Assembly: GCA_907165135.1 (NCBI GenBank)
Contig: OU015566.1
Location: 13,004,157-13,068,156, forward strand
DNA from: Oikopleura dioica
Taxonomy: Eukaryota; Chordata; Appendicularia; Copelata; Oikopleuridae
DNA: 64,000 nt
Direction of reading: 5' to 3'
Of the stretch, positions 61,190 to 64,000 are shown in pieces. A program made the position numbers and the translations under genes. The notes under the pieces were generated by a model, which made no database searches, was not told the origin of the DNA, and saw nothing but the letters and a program-made list of their open reading frames with translations. The first letter of the stretch is position 1. Each line of letters opens with the position of its first letter.

Positions 61190-61586
61190 ACGTCGCGTAG
61201 AAATCAATACTAATACCGTACTTACACTAATGAAGAAGAAGAAGGCTGGAAATGATGCTGCTAATCAAAACCGGAAAGCGCAGATTTCCCGAAAGCAGCA
61301 GAAATTTATCAAACCAGGAGAGAGAGGATTACTCGACTCTGGCTCGTCCTGGGAGTCTAATTCGTCAGGTAATCGAGAAAAATTCCGATGACTTTGGCTT
61401 TGAAATTTCCTTCTGAACACATAGAATCTGAATTATCAGAAATTCTTCGGAAATTCTTCATTTTTCTTTGGAATTCTTGTTATCAATTTTTTATGAACTT
61501 TCTTTTCTCTTTTTCTAGCTGGCTCAGTTCTTCGTGGTGTTGCTCCACCAACCGGTGTTCATACAAGGAACGGAGTTTACGAATTG
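61190..61586 (+). CDS. Internal exons of an unidentified gene (probably continuation of the 58460 gene)
   Basis: An exon ending at 61368 reads TNTVLTLMKKKKAGNDAANQ, NRKAQISRKQQKFIKPGERG and ends in Ser-rich sequence (DSGSSWESNSS) in phase 1. A GT-AG intron leads to 61519-61586 (GSVLRGVAPPTGVHTRNGVY), which keeps frame and ends before GTATAT. Its 5' boundary is unsure: a piece at 61123-61170 (VNPQLTPPPLELPTL) after TTTCGCAG also looks coding. A further small exon 62476-62519 (MDRSYTDVDQSA) ends before GTAAGG. No domain recognised; basic and Ser-rich. Confidence 0.42.
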
Positions 61587-62519
61587 GTATATTATCAAAT
61601 TTATACTTTACTGATAAGCGCCCAGTGATAAAAAGTGGATAAGCGCGAAATATCATGGTTTAAAAAACAAGATGTAAAATTCTGTGCGAAGGAAAGATTA
61701 CCGTGAACCATGTCAACTCGTCGGAACACAAAGTTAAGGGTCCTCCACTTGGAGACCAGACAGGATCTTGTCTCTCTCGGCTTACATACTCTATCACTTT
61801 CCGGAAATGAAGTTGTATAATGCAATTTAAAATGTCTAAACCAGAGAAGGCGTAGACAATCGTCAACGCAATTTTCTGGCAAACTATTTTCCCTGAGCTA
61901 ACATAGTGATCCCCTTAAAATTCCCTTAAATTTTCGTTTGAAATCTTCAGAAGATAAGTTGAACCCTTCAAAAGTCAAAAGTCCTTCCGCCAAGCTCCTG
62001 GACAAGATTCCTGGACAACTGTAACAGCTACACAATCATCGAATTCCCTGACAAATTCCGCGTCTCTCAGGAATGGCTCGTTCTATCACCAACTGTATAA
62101 TTCCAAGCTCCTTTCAATTTCCCCGCCGCCCTCTTTTTATAACCAGCATAAATATTATTCCCACTGTTTTCAGGCGAAACAGGCATAATCAATCCAAAAG
62201 CAATGTTTTCCTGCATTGCGAAAAAAAAAGCCTTTCAAAGAACGAATTCGTTTACGAATTCAAGCTCCAATTTTTCAAATGCATCGTCGAATTATTTGGT
62301 CGGCCCGACGCGTTTTCGGGATCAGCTTTATCAGCGACATGTTTGTTGAAAATCGAGCATGAAAAGACGGAGAAAAAAAGAACTAAGATGCATGAATTTA
62401 TACAGCGATTTTTTAGATTTGGTGTTAAGGGTGTCTCTCTGTTAAAAATAATCGCTTTTAACTTGACTTCTTTAGGCGACCATGGACCGATCATACACCG
62501 ACGTGGACCAAAGCGCCAG

Positions 62520-64000
62520 GTAAGGCTCACCTCCTTCCAACCTCATGATTATTTTTCTGGGTCACTGAATTTACACTCACTCTCTCTTATCGCCCAGTCT
62601 GAGTCTTACGAAAAAAGGCCGCTGCTCTTCTTTATTCACAAAATAATTGTCCTTGACATCCTCGGTGACAGGTCGTGTTGTGTTTGTTTCCAAAGGACCG
62701 TTTCTTTTTAAACTGATTTGTCGAACTTGGGGAGTTCAGTTTTACTCAACACCGGAAATCATTAAAAACCCCGTCCGGAAATCCTCCGACCACGAGATTT
62801 AAATTCCAAAAGAGCCTCTTTGAAGGGCTTCCAATCTCAAATCCGTTTGATCGAATATAAACGATTATTGGAAGGTCAAGCTTTAATCCACATCAAACAT
62901 CATCATGTGCTATAAATTACGGCTGGAAATACAGACTGTAATTTGCAGCTTGGTAATCATACAGTAATGGTTTGGGGGAGAAAACTGTAAGTGACAGTGT
63001 ATTGGATGGGTATTATTCGTAAAATGTGCACTAATGATAGAGTTTTACGTGACCAGTCCGTCGCTGCAGGTGCTTATCGATTCGGCTTCATTATATCCAC
63101 AAGCTTCATTTTATCCAAAGCTTCATTGTATCCAAATACTTCATTTGATCCAATTTTTTTTTGGGATATAATGAAGCAATTGGATCAAATGATGCTTTCG
63201 GATAAAATGAAGCCCAATTTTCAAAAAATTCGGAAGTTGGATAAAATGAAGCCTTTGTATAAAATGAAGTCATTGGATAGGATGAAGTTTTGGATAAAAT
63301 GAAGTCAATGAATAGAATGAAGTCACTATTTTTTCGAATGAAAAAAATGGATAAAATGAATCAAATGGATAAAATGAAGCCGTGTTTTTTAAAGAGTAGA
63401 TAACAAAGCTCGACTGGTCTTTGCCTTGAAATACTTCTCGACCCCCCTCTCAGAAATTTTTTCGAAAAATTTTTTTTTCTAAATTCTTTTTAGATTCATT
63501 TTCAACAATAATAATGAATCATCAATCATGAATTCATTATTTCGTTTTCTATGATAAGGCTGATCGAAAAATTTCATCAGACCAACAATCTTATCTTTCA
63601 CCGAATATTGCAATGCAAAATATTGAGATACAGTTAGATTTCTTATTTCCGGACTGATTTTGTCCCCTTGTTTCTGAAAAAAATCCGGTAGTTCGGCCAC
63701 TATCTTAAAAATTATGCATCATCAAGCATATTTAAAATTCTATGGATGGTACAGATAGACAGTCGCTTGTATGTCTTGAAGCGGTTTTACGTTGAACAAC
63801 GGCTTAGATTGCGGTTTTTGCCTTATATATAAAGGAATCAACCAAGAAGCGTAGGCCACCATTTTTAAAGGTCGAGTCGGGTCACTTTAAAATGGCTAGA
63901 ATCATGGTCGGGTCGGGTCTTGTAGAGTCGGCCATTTTTGTAATAAGAAAAGTTGGGTCAATTAATTTTATTGGGTTTATAAAACTTTCGCTAGAAAGGC
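62520..64000. other. Right end, no gene confirmed
   Basis: Beyond the candidate exon at 62519 I see no coherent frame. The only clear structure is the tandem/inverted GGATAAAATGAAG repeat (63095-63385). A GGTCGGGTC-like run lies at 63880-63930. Confidence 0.4.
63090..63385. repeat. GGATAAAATGAAG minisatellite with inverted left arm
   Basis: About twelve degenerate copies of GGATAAAATGAAG(C/T) in direct order from 63165 to 63380, preceded by three or four inverted copies (GCTTCATTTTATCC type, 63095-63150). The outermost blocks CGGCTTCATTATATCC and GGATAAAATGAAGCCG are complementary, so the whole is a foldback with a satellite-like interior. Confidence 0.8.

Noticed and set aside
62991-63302. 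103-codon plus-strand frame rich in LDKMKP
   Set aside because: It is a translation of the GGATAAAATGAAG minisatellite, not a gene.

Overview
The window looks like nuclear DNA of a compact-genome animal, most probably a larvacean tunicate (Oikopleura-like). The reasons are: most introns are 40-100 nt; the genes are animal genes (HMX homeobox, Kruppel-like zinc finger, RBPMS-type RRM, collagen-C1q, IGHMBP2 helicase, PLA2-like/EGF and trypsin secreted proteins); and several introns only keep the reading frame if spliced as GA-AG, with donors of the form GAANGR, a non-canonical class known from larvaceans. The species call is an inference. All gene models were spliced by eye.

Left part (1-9888, minus strand): one very large, intron-rich gene that runs off the left edge. 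Its centre carries a MULE-type DDE transposase domain, flanked by long Ser/Asp/Lys-rich regions. Then a repeat-rich 1 kb, a kelch-like gene (10958-11951, +) and a TATA-driven secreted trypsin-like protease with a long unknown N-terminal domain (12976-14842, +).

Middle (15-42 kb): an RBPMS/couch-potato gene with two possible 3' ends (18443-20690, +), a coiled-coil ORF (21853-22368, +) and a gene-poor stretch full of MITEs and a 720 bp foldback (22.4-30.5 kb). These are followed by a KLF-type zinc-finger gene (30589-31890, +), a four-pass membrane protein (32690-34572, -), an HMX homeobox gene (35925-38442, -) and a small secreted protein (41622-42270, -).

Right part (42.7-64 kb): a sulfatase (42711-44581, -) and, divergently, a secreted PLA2-like/Thr-rich/EGF gene (44849-47281, +) carrying two hAT-type MITEs with perfect 8 bp target duplications, one in a coding exon. 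Then come an 80-residue secreted peptide (47726-47968, -), a collagen-C1q gene (48892-50926, -), IGHMBP2 (54299-58232, +) and an unidentified multi-exon gene (58460-62519, +).

The genes do not form one pathway. Shared themes are secreted/extracellular proteins, developmental regulators and heavy non-autonomous transposon load (at least three TIR families). The most unusual items are the MULE-domain giant gene, the GA-AG introns and the MITE insertions inside the PLA2-like gene.
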